From Salminus brasiliensis (taxonomy: Eukaryota; Chordata; Actinopteri; Characiformes; Bryconidae): DNA of 64,000 bases. Under the pieces are notes generated by a model. That model ran no database searches, was not told the DNA's origin, and worked only from the letters and a program-made list of their open reading frames with translations. A program made the position numbers and the translations under genes. Location of the stretch: contig NC_132900.1 in the NCBI RefSeq assembly GCF_030463535.1, positions 25,687,456 through 25,751,455 on the forward strand. The letters are read 5' to 3'. Positions 27,001 through 41,200 of the stretch are shown here, one piece after another. Positions within the stretch are counted from its first letter, which is position 1. The number at the start of each line of letters is the position of its first letter.

Positions 27001-30000
27001 CTGCATATAAAACTGACTTTGAATTTTAATTGGTGACATTTATATCTATATAATATCTAGTGTACAGAATCATAGAGAAAACAGCATGGAGAGTAATTAT
27101 ATAACAAATGTGTAGTTATTTGCTGTGTATATGCACAAAATGACACTACATGTCCAAATATTTGTGGACACCCCTTGCAATGAATGCATTGCTAAAACAG
27201 ACGTGTGAATGCACACACACACAGCTTGTCTAGTCCCTGCACAGAAGTTCTGCCAATAGAATAGGACTCTCTGCAGCTGATAAACATGAACTATTTGGCA
27301 TCATGCCTAAAACCAGGCATGGACTTAAGGGGGTATTAAGTCCCCCAGCATTGAGCTTTTGAGGCATATTTGAAATTTGATGGTGTTATAGTAGAAACCC
27401 ATTTCAGGGCATTCTACAACGTACAGTCCTGTCGCAGTGTGGTCTGCATTACCACTCTCAGATAAACATCCACACCCACAAAAGAGCCTGGGAGAAGAAG
27501 CCTGTGACAGAACAGCTCTCTCTGAAGGTCTGCTGGTTGAGCGAGTGAGTGAAGGAGGGAGGGAGGCAGAGAATGAAGGTTGAATTATTTCTGGAAAACA
27601 CTGTTATCATTTCTGCCCGCAGAGGAAGAGGAAATTCTGTCTGGAAACCCAAGAATGTCTTGATCAATATCGTGGTTATTTATGGAAGGGTGACACGGGA
27701 TCTGTTTGACTGGGTGGGTTTCTTTTATAGGGTGGGTTTATTTGGAGCGGACCTGGCAGTAGGCCTTTGTGCTGAGTAAGTGACATTCAGCCCATTACGC
27801 CGCGCTAATGACGTAACAGAGCCGACTGCGGGCGAACGCAGAGAAACAAGCGGATCTGGAGCTTAAAGCCACAGCTTTCACCAGCGAGCGGAAAAGAATG
27901 ATGTGATTTTAGATTAATAGGTTCTGACTATAATTGCGCAAAGCAATGTAATTTGGTAACGTAACTCTGTAATGTAACGTTATTCCCTTTATCCTATTAC
28001 TTAAACCCTCAAAATGTAATGTTATTCCATTTGTTATCTAATATAATTTCTTTGGTTCTGTAAAGTAACTCCAAAAAGTAATGCAATTTCATTAGTTATC
28101 TGATGTAATTTTTAAAGTAATGTAATTTCATTGGTTATGTAACGTAATTTCTCAAAGTAATGTAATTCCTTTGTTATCTAATGTAATTTCTCAAAGTAAT
28201 GTAATTTTATTGGTTCCTTAAAGTAATTCCTCAAAGTAATGCAATTCCATTTGCTATGTAATTTCTTAAAGTAATATAATTCCAATTTGTATGTAATGCA
28301 GTTTCTCAAAGTAATGCCATTCCATTTGTTCTGTAATGTAAGTAAATGTCCTTACAGTGATGTAATTCTATTCTTTCTTTAATATAATTCATCAAAGTAA
28401 TACAATCCCATAATGTAAACATTGTTTTTACTATAAAGTAATTCTGCAGTGTAAAGTAATGACATTTTTGTCCTGTAATATAATTCCATAATGTACAAAT
28501 CTCTGTAATACACTATAATATAATTATTTGGCATAATGTAATTTTTTCCTATATTTCAGTAATGTAATGAAATTACATTCCTATAAATTCCTATAAAACA
28601 TTACTGTAATGTTATGTAATTCCATTTGGACTGTAATGTAATTCTGTTATGTGCTGTAATTTCATCTGGTCTGTAGTGTAGTTCATGACAGTAACAGTGC
28701 AGTAAAAAACATCAATAACTCTTATCTTCTGAGCGTTAAACAAGTGTATTTTGCTGCGTTCCTGGGCTGCGCTGTCTAAACTGTGCACCAGTGTGTTTTG
28801 CATGTGCGGGGGAGGCAGGAAGCACACAGTGGAGGGGTGTGTGTGTTGATTACAGTGATTAGTCAATAAATGTGGCCCTAACGACTCCCCATGATGTACA
28901 GGCGAATCCTCAGCCCGCTACTTACACGCAGAAACCCTCACACTCACGAGTGTGTGCCAGAGCACAGGCTGCTATTCCGCCTGTCCAACAGGGCCTTTGT
29001 CTTTTTTAACCCTTTAAAGCTGTGCCAAATGGCAGCTATTTCTGCTTTTTAAACCTTTAGAGTTATTTCTGTTGTTTCGCTGCTTCAGGCTCTGTTTCTA
29101 ACTGTATAAGAGATGGGAATTTAGAATGCACCATCATGCAGATTCATTCAGAGGATTCATTTTCATCAATCATTTTAAATTAGGCTTTTTTAACTAGTGA
29201 TCATGACAGGCCTTGTTGAACTTACAAAAAACAGGGCTTCTATAACACATATAGCGATGCGGAACAATGCGGAAACAGAGATGACTCCAGGGTTCATGGC
29301 GAGGCTGTGTTTAGAGGATGAAGACACCAAGGCTTCATCCTAAAACGACGCTGGCATGGCTCCCGGCTGTGGCAAGGGCTCTAAGGCTGAGGGGGCTGGG
29401 TAGGTGGAGGTAATAGTAGGCACTTTTGTTGTCATGTCACGTTAATAACACACAGCTTGCTGTGGCGCGGCATCATTACAGAGAGGGGCGTTCCGGATCC
29501 GAACTGGTCCCAGACAGATTTTACACAGACTGCGAAAACTCCCAGTGCTACGGGACAAAATACCACACTGCGATTATATGACTGCTTACTGCAATTGAGC
29601 TAGCCAAGCTCCGCCCACCAACATGTTCATTCGTTGTAACGTAACCAAGAACTACATAATTCTACATAACTCTGCTGGTTGTTGTAGCTAATATAAACTG
29701 GGGAAAATACAACATAGAATTTGGCACTACAACAACAACCACAAAAAAAACCTGATACCATAAGCTTGTTCAAATACTCAAATACACAAACTGCCTTACT
29801 ATAAATACAACAATATTTAACAATAGTATGTTTCATAACTATTCATAATTTCAAGTATGCTTGGTACTGAATTAAGTGGCAATGTAATATGAATGTAGTG
29901 CTAGCGCATGTGTATAATGTATTTACTACTCACATTTTGTATGTATTACCAGTATACACGCTACCTGAAAGTTGTTAAACAAACTTGAACTTGAACAAAA

Positions 30001-33000
30001 GTATTGAGACACCTGCATATTCACTGTTCACTTCTGCAATGAAGGATAGTACTGGCTGGAGCATCATTCATCCTTCCAGAGAAAACAGGTCCACTGCTCC
30101 ACAGCTCAATGCTGGGAGGCTTTATAACACTCTACCCTACGTCTGGCATTAGGCATGGTGCCAATAGGTTCATGTAGGTTCATAGGTTCATCTGCTCCAG
30201 AGAGTCCTATTCTATTGGCAGTACTTCTCCACAGGGACTAGACAAGCTTTGTGTGTGTGCATTTGCACATCTGTGTCAACAACAGGTGCAGGATGAAAAC
30301 CAACATAACAAACAATATTCAAGTGAATTCACATAGTTTGGGACAGCACTACATCTAGCAGTGTGACTTCATTTGGTTTGCTACAAAAGAATGTATTTTT
30401 GGGGGCGGAGCCTGAATTAGTAAATTACAATAAATCTTCAATGCATTGAAACACAATTGGGGAAATCTAAAGTGACATGGTTGGGCATTATGTTCCCCAA
30501 AAAAAGCTTTGATTCATAACCCCCTCCCCCCCAGCAACACTCATATAGATCATCTGAGGTGGTACTGGATGCTCATAGCACGTAATAAATGTGCCAAAAG
30601 AAACAGAACGCAGAGCTCCGTGATCAATCACACCAGGACCTACAAATCACTGGAGATACAAGCCACAGGAGGCAATGCTAAGGCACTGTTGAGACAGGCG
30701 CGTTTCTTTAAAGTCAAAACAGTTACAAATAAACATTCACACCAAGCCAAATCTTGTCAGCACTGATCTGTAACACCATCAAATACAGCCCAAGTTGTTT
30801 CAGCAATCTTTTGCCTGCTGATAGACGGTCTAAAATAATACAAACTCAATCAGAAGAGGAACAAGCTGGCCTAGAGCCTCTATTGTTGCTACAGAAAATT
30901 ATTAACACCATATATAACTATTCTTAATGTAATAACTACATGTTACATGAAACTATTCACTTAAATAAATTGTGGGGCAGTGACCCACAAGGTCACCATA
31001 CCCAATACCAAGCATGGGGTAGAGTGTTACAAAGCCCCCAGTAAGCTCCATCCAATAAATTTGTGATGTGTTGGAGTGGCAGAACAAGTCATTTGACATC
31101 AGTACCTAACTCACTTGCTCTTTAATGTAAAGCCTTCTTAGAAGAGTAGAAGCACATTCTCTCTGTTAATACCCTCGGTTTCAGAAGAAACTCTGGAGGA
31201 GGTGTCCACAAACTTTTGAACATTTTGTGAGTGGACAGCAAAAAAGCAGTGGCACATCTTACAAAGATGAAATGTATAATAATCAAAAACTAACAATAAT
31301 TAATAACATAATAATAAATTATAATAATTAATTAAATGTAAAGCATAATGGCTTGACCAATCAGCTATGTGTTGCTATGCGGCCTATGCAGTTACATTAA
31401 CCTCATTACAGTCATTAGCTATGAAAAGCCTTTGAACTGTATAGAAAGACTGATTCTGACCAGTGTTCGAGTCTGCGGTCAGCTCAGGTGCTCTCTGACA
31501 GATGAGCAGCGCTATGACTTTGGTTGGCCATATAACTTTGACTATGACTTTTTTTCGACTCCTCTGCCTTTGACCTCTGCAAAGTTCTCTGTAGCACTTT
31601 ATTTAGAAAAGTTCTCCATTTCACCCCAGAGAGACACCCACTGAAAGTTTGCTAAGCTCTAAAAATCGTTCCCCAGATTGATCTTCTTGGAAAGACTTCT
31701 ACTGAGCTCATCTATGAGCTTAAATGAGGATTTAGGCGGAGCTAATAGACCTCAGATTTAGGCCTCGACCCCTGGTTCCCAACCCTAAGACCTCAGGGCT
31801 GATACAGTGCATACAGTGTCAGAAACCACATCACCAAGTCTAGGAGAGTGTGTGAAGGCTTTTAACATTTGGCCACCTGATTCAGCTCATAATGTGGTAG
31901 GTACTCTTTGTACCTTTTTGTATTGTTCCCTTACAATAGGGAGTGAAGGGGTGGGGTTGGGGGTACCGCTTTAATAGAATTAAAAACTTGTGTCATAAAT
32001 CGGAGGGAAAAATAGAGTAATTACTTGAAAGATTTGACCTCCAGTTTATGGGACGTAGAAGACAGAGCTTTTGCCCAGTGAGCCAAAAGCTGTCAGAAGG
32101 CTATATATAATGTAACATGCTAAAGGTATAGAAGGTATAAAAGGTAAAAGGTGTGTGTGAGAAGGTAATGGTAACTGTAAATGCAGCTTTTATTAAAAGA
32201 TTCTTTGCAATTATCCTTAAATAGAGACCTGGACACACTTGTATGAGGCATCTACTGACAATGTGCTAAAAGCAAACATAAGGTGCATGATGGCCCAAAT
32301 AAAATGGGATAAATTACAAAAAAAGTAAATATAATAAATAATATATACTTTACAGCCCTGTGCAAAGGTCAGGTTATTTGGACTCCCCCTATCACTAGCA
32401 AAGCCCCCAAAACTAGGAAGGTGAAGACTAGCACTTGTCTACTCTAACACATGTAAAGTCAGCCATTGCCTCTGATTGCCACTGTCGCTAATGCAGCTCT
32501 ACCAGTTACCCTCTGAGGAAAGCACGGCTGCCCAGCTCTTGTATAACAACTAACAGACGCCCGTGCTGACCAACATCACACTAGGAATGAAGTGGGGAGG
32601 TAGTGCCAACAACCCATCCAACTCTGAGAGAGCAAGGCCAATTGTGCTCTCTCTGTCTCCGGCTGCTGATGGCAAGCAGCATGACCCAGGATTCAAACCA
32701 GTAAATACTTGTGGGCATTTTCACATCTGAAGCAAGAGTTGATCTTGTTTTTCTCCTTTCTTTAATAGATGAAAGCTTCAAGTGATGTTAATCTGATAGG
32801 GGCCAGGTCTATCAGGGTTTTTTTACAGGTTGCCTTTTCTACAGTTCAAGTGTCCTAACTGATCCTTTGATTTCCGCTTCCTTACATTATCTTATATATA
32901 TATATATATAATATCCACCTGAGAAATTAAGAATTTACTGGAAATACAAGGTTCTCGTCCAGGTTTTGTATGCAAAAATCATCATTGACCTGTACTTTAA

Positions 33001-33433
33001 CTGGCTGAATCAGGGCTGCTGATTGGCCTTAACAAAAAAGTTTGATTTTCCTCGCTGGTGTCCCACTGAAACCTGGATTGATCAATCACTCTCAAGGTGT
33101 CCCTGAAAAAACTCTTTCGAAGTGAGACGAAATGGAAGGCACAGCTGACACCAAGCATGCTTCTCTTAAAGCTGAAAACCAAGCCGCTGCATCGTGTTTG
33201 TAGGCCTTCAGAATGCACAAACATTTACACAGCACTGGCACACTGAAGACCAGACTGATCTTCCAGCTTTTAAAGGGCCCATACTTTACTTTTTTCCTTT
33301 CACCCCTTATTATTATAATTTTTTAACCCCTGCAACTATTTCTGTATGTTTTTTTTTTATCCAACAGACCATTTTCAGAACTTTTGTAGCCCCTAAGAAA
33401 TAAACAGGCTGCTTTTGTTACTGTGACTTTAAG

Positions 33434-33473
<40 letters not shown>

Positions 33474-35221
33474 CACCTTTGACTTCCTGTGATATGGGCC
33501 CCTTTTGCAGAATTACTCCCCTATTAGTTTTAAAAAATGTAAATTCACCATGTAAACACAACACAATATGTAAGAGAATGGCTTTCAATAATGAACCTAA
33601 TGACATTTAATAGCAGTCTGAGGTGCTGAGTTCAAGTCTATGAAGATCTTTATGATGCTGCTCAATTTGTCACAGCAGAAAAGGTGCTGATGAAGAAAAA
33701 TGTGCCCAAAATGGTGTAATTAGATGTTAAATGTCATCGCTGCTGAAAAATCACACCTTCATTGAGCAGGAACTGCCTTTTCATCCAACCTTCAGCACAA
33801 TGTGTCTGCAAAGTGCACGAGCCTCATCGACTCTAAGTATTCGCTAGCGCCACTTAAATCCCCTGCCAGCACAGTTCTATATTAAACACGTTGCTCGTTT
33901 TCTGTCAATACACCTTTCAGTTAATTATTTGGACCATGCTTCCTCTTTTGTGACCTCGGCAGCACAGAGCAGTGATGGCAGTGTTTTCATGCCGATACAC
34001 ACACACACCCACACACATACGCGCATACTCTGTGGTGGGCTGAAAGGGTGAAGGCGCTCCAGAGTGATTGATATCACCTCACACTCCGGTTAATAACATC
34101 TCGCTGGACCCTGAAAGTGCTCTTCCTCTCTCGCTTCATCTCCTGACCTGTGTGGCTCTCAAAAGTGGTGGCGGGAAGCCAGCCAAATTCCCCTGTATTA
34201 GGAAAATGTCAATGAGATGCTTCTGCTCAGAAACCCTTTTGAAAAACAGCAGGGTTTACCTCCGAGAAGGGAAAAGTGGAATGATGACCAGAATGTGCCA
34301 TGCAGGATGACCCCTGTGTAATAGTTTGGAACCAAAGTTTTCATCAAATAAAATCCAAATTTATTTGGAGATAAATGTATAAATTAAGCCTAATCCACTA
34401 GTGTTCACACCTCAGAATACAACTTTATGCTCTTGATTCTTTGAGTCTTTATCCTCTAAACTTGTGTAATTTGATCATTAGTTAGATGAAACTGAGCCTG
34501 TACTGACTGAGGCCTGTTCGCAAACTAGGCTAAGCTAAGCTAACCTAGCTCACACAACTTGACTTTTGTCTGTCATAAATCCACTTTAGTGCCCAAATAA
34601 GGAGCGTTTTAGTATGTGAAAAGGTTTTGCACTTTTTACAACGTTTTACAACTTTGATTAATTACAGAATTGTAAAATTGTGACTGATGTGCTTAAACAT
34701 CTCTTGTCTTGGGTCTTGGCCTTGTTATATCTCGTTACCCATCATATAAACTGTGTCTGGGCTTAAAGGGTTACTACCTTATTCCTAAATGTTTCTAAAA
34801 TACATGACATATTGAATTCAATGTCTAAAAATAGACAAATAGCTGTTGGTGTATGCATATTAACCCTGTGTGAGTTATTACATTAGTGTAAGCTGTTTTA
34901 TTTACCCTTCATATAGACAGTAGGAAGAGCTGTCTCCATCACGCACTGCAGTGAACACACTCCTCTACCCCCAACACAGGCAGAGCAGCGTCGTGTCACT
35001 GACGTTCGCTAGAAATGCAATCTATTATTCATGTTATGGGCACTTAAGAACAGCAGCCGCAACCTGATCGCTGAATCTGCTCTAAACACCTATTTACACA
35101 CAAACCTATGTTCATACCTTGCTTCTGTATGGATCCTTTTTATTATTATTGTTGTTATTGTATGTTACTAAGAAGAACTAAAGTAAAATAATTCCTTAAA
35201 TGATCTACAAAAATCTACTTA

Positions 35222-35277
<56 letters not shown>

Positions 35278-38200
35278 TAAACATTAAACAAATCCAGTTA
35301 TGTGAATCACAAATGTGGTAATCACTGACCTGACATCTGACTAAAGCATGAAAACACATGACCATGATTAAAGTCACCCTTAAGGACAAACAACACTTTT
35401 GCTGGTGATTATGATTATTATGCTAATTTGTCCACAGATAGGCCAAATATAAAAAATATATATACAATGATTTATTGTACATTAAACATTCAATTTATTT
35501 CATTCACTGCATTTTGCTTATATACTGAGCATTAAAAATGGTCAATCTTGGCAAAATGTATTACAATTTACATAAAGAGGGATTATTTGTATAGTTCACG
35601 TTCATGTTTTACATTATGAAAATAAATCAGTGCAGTGTGTGTACTCAAGAAAACACTAGTCCCATCACAAGTTTCCATCTAAAAGTAAATTATGATGTTA
35701 GAAAGGCATGTCTTCCCTCAGCCTTGAATGGCAGTATTAAACGGAAGTAAATGAGACGCAATAGACATCACCAAGACTGGAGGCTCTAACACAGTAAAAC
35801 ATTTACTGTACTGGTGGTTTTTGTCAGGCTGGTTAAAACATCCCACACAGAATCCATTTAGAATAATTTGTGATGTTTCTGACAGTGTTGGTAGTGTTAC
35901 TCCTCTGACAGACTTACTTGTGTGTCTAGGTCAAATTTCTCACAATGTTGCTGGCATTTTCTTTCCAACAAATGTGCCTCGGTTTAACATTTCTGACAGT
36001 GGTGCTAGTGTTACACATCTGACACCTTTACAGTTTTGTAACACTTCTGACAGATTTGTCAAGGTGTTACCTTTCTGACAGAGTTTCTAGTGTTACCAAC
36101 TGACTGATCTTTCCAGTACTGCCGTATTATTAGCAGTATTATTAGCAGTATTGCTGTTATACCTCTGATAGCCTTGCTGTTGTATTACATTTGTCAAGGT
36201 GTTACATTTCTGACAGTGTTGCTAGTGTTACGAATCTGACAGTTTTAGAGTTATGTACCACTTTTGAGAAATATGTCAGTGTGTTACATCTTTGACAGCC
36301 TTGCTGCTGTTTTACCTTAAACCAAATTAAATTGTCAGGGTGTTACAGTACTAATAATACTGCCAATGTTAAATTTCATTTAGCATTTCTAGTGTTACGT
36401 CTCTGACAATATTGCTGTTGTTTTGCATTTGTAAGAGTGTTACAGTTCTGTCAGAATTCTGTCTATTGCTGTTGTGTTAAATGCAACAAACTTTTCTGTA
36501 GCTGTATTGCATTAATCACAGTGTTTCTAGTACCACATTTCTGACAGCTCTGCTTACATCTCTTGTTTACATTGCTATGAAAATTTGTCAGGGTGTTACA
36601 TTTCTGACAGCTTTTCTAGTGCTATATTTTATTAAGTTTCTGTCAGTATTGCTAATGTTACAAATCAAAACACTTTTACAGTTATATACCACTTTTGACA
36701 AACATCTGACAGCCATGCTGTTGTGTTACATGTCTGATAAGCCTGTCTGGGTAAGATCTCCCATTAACATTGTTGCTGTATTACAATTTCTCACAGTGCT
36801 GTGAATGTGTACATCTTACTGGCTTTTTAGTACTGTTAAATGGGAGGGCATTACATCTAATAATGTTGCTGATATTAACTTTCTGACAGTCTGGCTACTG
36901 TGATACACGTGAAACGTGTACAGTGACAAATACGTGCACCTTTGAACCTTTGAAACAGCAAGGTGTTACACTTCTGACTTACCTTCGTTTATCATAGCTA
37001 ATTGGCATACAGGAATATTCTTACTCGTTGTACACTGAAAAACATAAACATCCAGCACACTCATGTTTTACTGCCCAGTATGAAGAACAATGTTCCACAC
37101 ATTTCATCACATATGTTTCAGCGGCTGGCAAGCTCTTTTAAGTAGCTCTGCCTGATCATGTGATGCAAAGGGGTTAGCGCTGTGTGCCCTTTGGAGAGGA
37201 CACTTTGCTAAATCCTCTGAGATACCATGGGCAGGGAGAATGTCAAGGGGGAAGGGACGGGCTAAAATGGGCCGCAGCTACGGCTAATCAATACATGAGC
37301 TATCAAAGGGCAAGGTCAAAGCCTTACATCTCTCTGTAAGATTTTTAATCTGCCAATACCCCTTAACCATCACACTACGTCTAACCGATTTCCCTGAAGA
37401 TGCACTCGAAGATGTGAACAGGGCTAATTTTAAAGCAGGATTAAAGCTGGGCCATCTGCACAAATGGACAAATTCCACCCCACCTCCCTAAACTTGGTGA
37501 CCCAACCATGGAGAAAAGTGGACAACCAGTCGCAGGAAGGAAACCAAAGTTCTGTCACACAGTGTTCTTTCGTAATCACTCTTTCTTAGCGATGGAAAAC
37601 CACCTTTGCCTAATTAGCAGCTCTGCTGACCACGTGACCAGATGGCATAAACCAGACAAGGCAAGGCCCTTCCGACTGTGCTATTTGTGGGAGCAGACTA
37701 GGAACCAAAGGAGATTATGTCGCGATCCCTTTGCTGGTACTGCGTGGACGCAACTAACCTCAGGCAGTGTCAGCTAGACTTTTCCTGACTTAGTAGTAGT
37801 CAAGGAGAGTGACCGTTTCTGTCCTGGGCAAAATAATGGAAATGACAGGGACTACTTGGTGGTTTATGACACTTTATAATCATATCTGTCATCTACATAT
37901 TGCTTTAATAACACCTGCATAAGCCCTGAATAATGTATTTGAAAAGCTGTACTTGGCGACTTATGAAGAGTCATTGCAAGATGACATAAGTCACTGTAGT
38001 GACGGACATTTGCTCTATTTCTAACACTACTATTAAGCCCCGTTCCTATGTAATGGAATAAGGCAGAGATCTAGGCCACATATTGCTTCGGTGTGAGATT
38101 TCGACGCCCTCAAACTACTATATCTTACATAGACCTGATCCAGAATTTAGCACCAGACTGCATTATAAGTTTACTTACATGTTTATTAAGCCTATGGTGT

Positions 38201-41200
38201 TATAACTGAACAAATGTCTGTCCATTTATGCCAATGGAACCTAAACCATTTGATGTTATCTTGCAAATAGTGGAACGAACACGCAAGACAAGAACCTACA
38301 TCTCCAAAACATCAGGCAGGTCTTATGAATTTCTGGTATGCAGTGCTTAGTACCTCCAAGGAACGACAATCAATGAGACATGGGCTACCAAGGCTCAATG
38401 ATGTGATCCATGGAGGCCCACTTTGCAACTTACAGGACTTGTGGAGTCCATGGCATTGCTTCAGCAGCATGACAGGGACCTACACAATATTAGGCAGGTG
38501 GTTGTAATGTTATGGCTGATCAGGTTCAAGAACCTCCCATCCTGTCACAGCAGAGATGACGGTGGACAGCAATGTTCTGAGGCGGTACTGAAGTGTTGTG
38601 CTGACTCACACATATGATTGACTGCCAAAAAATCACAGTGGCAGCAAATCAACCCCCGTCCTGTGTAGTGAGAGCGGGACCCGCAGTTCCAGCTGCCCAC
38701 GTTCCGTCCTGCCAATAAAGGCCAGCTAAAACTGTCAGCGGCGATGAATGGGAACCTGCCTGTGCTGTCTGTTGTCTCAGGTAGACAAACACTGGGTGAA
38801 GGAAAGCATCTGTAAGCAGATGGGCGCATTAGGATCCTTGGAAATTTGTTCTTGAGAGAAGTCCTAAAAAAGGTCTATGGCTGTGTCCCAATTGCATACC
38901 ACACACTAATATTAGGTACTACAACATATTAAGGTACTAACCAGTTTTGCGCTAACAGGAAGTGATAAAGTGTTGCTATGCCAGCATATGTCACTGTAAG
39001 TTCTCCTGCCACCGTTGCCTCAGCACTTGCACCATTAGCCAGACTTGAGTAGCTCTTCCCTTTCTGTTTAGCATTGCATTGTGGGAAAAAAAGTGTCTAT
39101 TGTAACCATGCTGAAAAAACATCCAGTTCTGGATATTTATTTTTTGTCTGTATAAACATGAACCTAATGCCAGACGTGGGCTAGAGGGATGTAAAGCTCC
39201 CCCAGCATTGAGCTTTGGAGCAGTGGAACGGTGTTCTCTGGAATGATGGTTAGTGCTCCATCCAAAACATTTGGGATGAGTTGGTGTGGTGATCGTCCAA
39301 CATGCCGACCTCACTAATGCTCTTGTAGCTAAATGCAATCAAATCCTCACATCAATGCTCCAACAACTAGTTGAAAGCCTTCCCTGAGCAGTAGAGACAA
39401 GATAAAATGAGCAGGTGTACAATACGTTTGTCCATATAGTGTGTGTTTTATATAGATTATAGGTCGATCTCAGTTTTCAGACCATACACGGTTAAAAGTG
39501 TAAGATCCTTAAGGAACATTTGGTGGTTCTTCAGTTTAAAACTGTGGAAGAACCTTTTAAAGTGCTTTGAGGAACATTCAAGGAACGTTTTTCTTCTATA
39601 CCCTTTTCCTCAAAGCACAGTAACAATCCTGCTTTAAAGGTTCCTTTACCGTTTTCAAACTGCATGAGGATCTTAGACTTTTAACAGTGTACAACACTGA
39701 TTGGTTAGAGGTTCGTTTTGAATATCGGTATTGCAAAAGGACAATATCACAATAATAAGCAATATATTGTGCAGCCCAGCTCTGATGCACTTCCAAACTA
39801 ATACCAGACTTAAACTAAACTAAAACTGAACATTTTGTTGGAACAGAAGTGCTCAAAATGTTCCCAAAGACGCAGATTTTAAATAATAGATGCCTGGAGG
39901 GAAGGGAGGGCGTGGGGACAGTTAGCAAGACTCTGCTCACAGACACACAACAGAAAGTGATACTGCACTTATGACCATTATCCCCAGCTCTTAAGTGTGT
40001 TTGATCGTCTTGCGAAAGACGCCACAGTCGTGCTTTTTCAGCTGGCTGTGAAATCCTCAGGATTCCGCTCGGACAGAGGCTACAAGAGTGGCACTGCGAG
40101 TGAAAATCTGGGGTGGGGGGGTCGGCGAATGTACATTAAGGGCCGTCACTAATGGTCCATTTGACTGCTTTCCATGACCACATTCTGGGAAGTAGGCAAT
40201 GGGCCTGTGGGACTGGGCTGTGTGTGTGTAGAAATGCACTGGCTCATTCAGTGACTGCCTCTCAGAGCATCATTAGCACACCATGTTAGCAAACAGCATT
40301 CTGTGATCATCACTCCTCGGCTTTCCCCACACAGCTACAGCACCAGCAGTTCCAAATAGAGAAGGGGGGTGTTTAAGCCCCTAACCTTCACTGATCTGCC
40401 CTGCCCTGCCAGTGGGGTCAACACTACCATCGCTTATGGCATATCTCAATCATTTCTCACTGTTTTGCTGATTAACAGCTTTTAGAATATGTACATGCAT
40501 GGAATATAGGGCTCTTAATATTGATTCAGTTGGGTGTTCATGGTCAAAAAGATGAATCATTGAGTTGTAAAAAGGCTGAATAATAAAAATATATTATATA
40601 TTAATATATTCAAATATATTCAAATACTTTATAACACCTTTTAATGGACCTTATTCACCAATACCATCTCAATCTAAATGGACATGTCCATCAGGCTCTG
40701 TTTATAACCAGTGAGAGAATTTAAAGGATGCATTAAAAAGCCAACCAATCACGGCCCATTCATCCAAAAGGTCAATTCTAATCGATTATTATCATTATCA
40801 TTAACTGTCAGCCCTACAAACAAGCTCAAAGGCACTTAAGCGACTTTTCTGCGAAATGTGTGTGGGCATGACATTAAACATTCACAAGGCCGTTTGGCAC
40901 AACACTGCTCGAGGGAGGCGTCTTGAGCTGTCTGTTGCCGAAACAAATGCAGTTTACGACACAAAGCAATTAGCCATTTATGATCGGTGGTGCAAAAAAG
41001 ATGAGGCGAGATTTGATTTGAGAACAACGCCCGGAAAAAAAGATCAGCAGCCGACCGGGCTAATCAGAAAAGCAACAGAAGAATGAGACTCTAATGTTCC
41101 TGAACCTTTTTACTGAGTTCAGGAACTGAAGGATGCTTTGACATCCTCCAAAATGGGCGGATTATGAGGGGTGGGTGGGCGGTACAAACAAAACATCACA

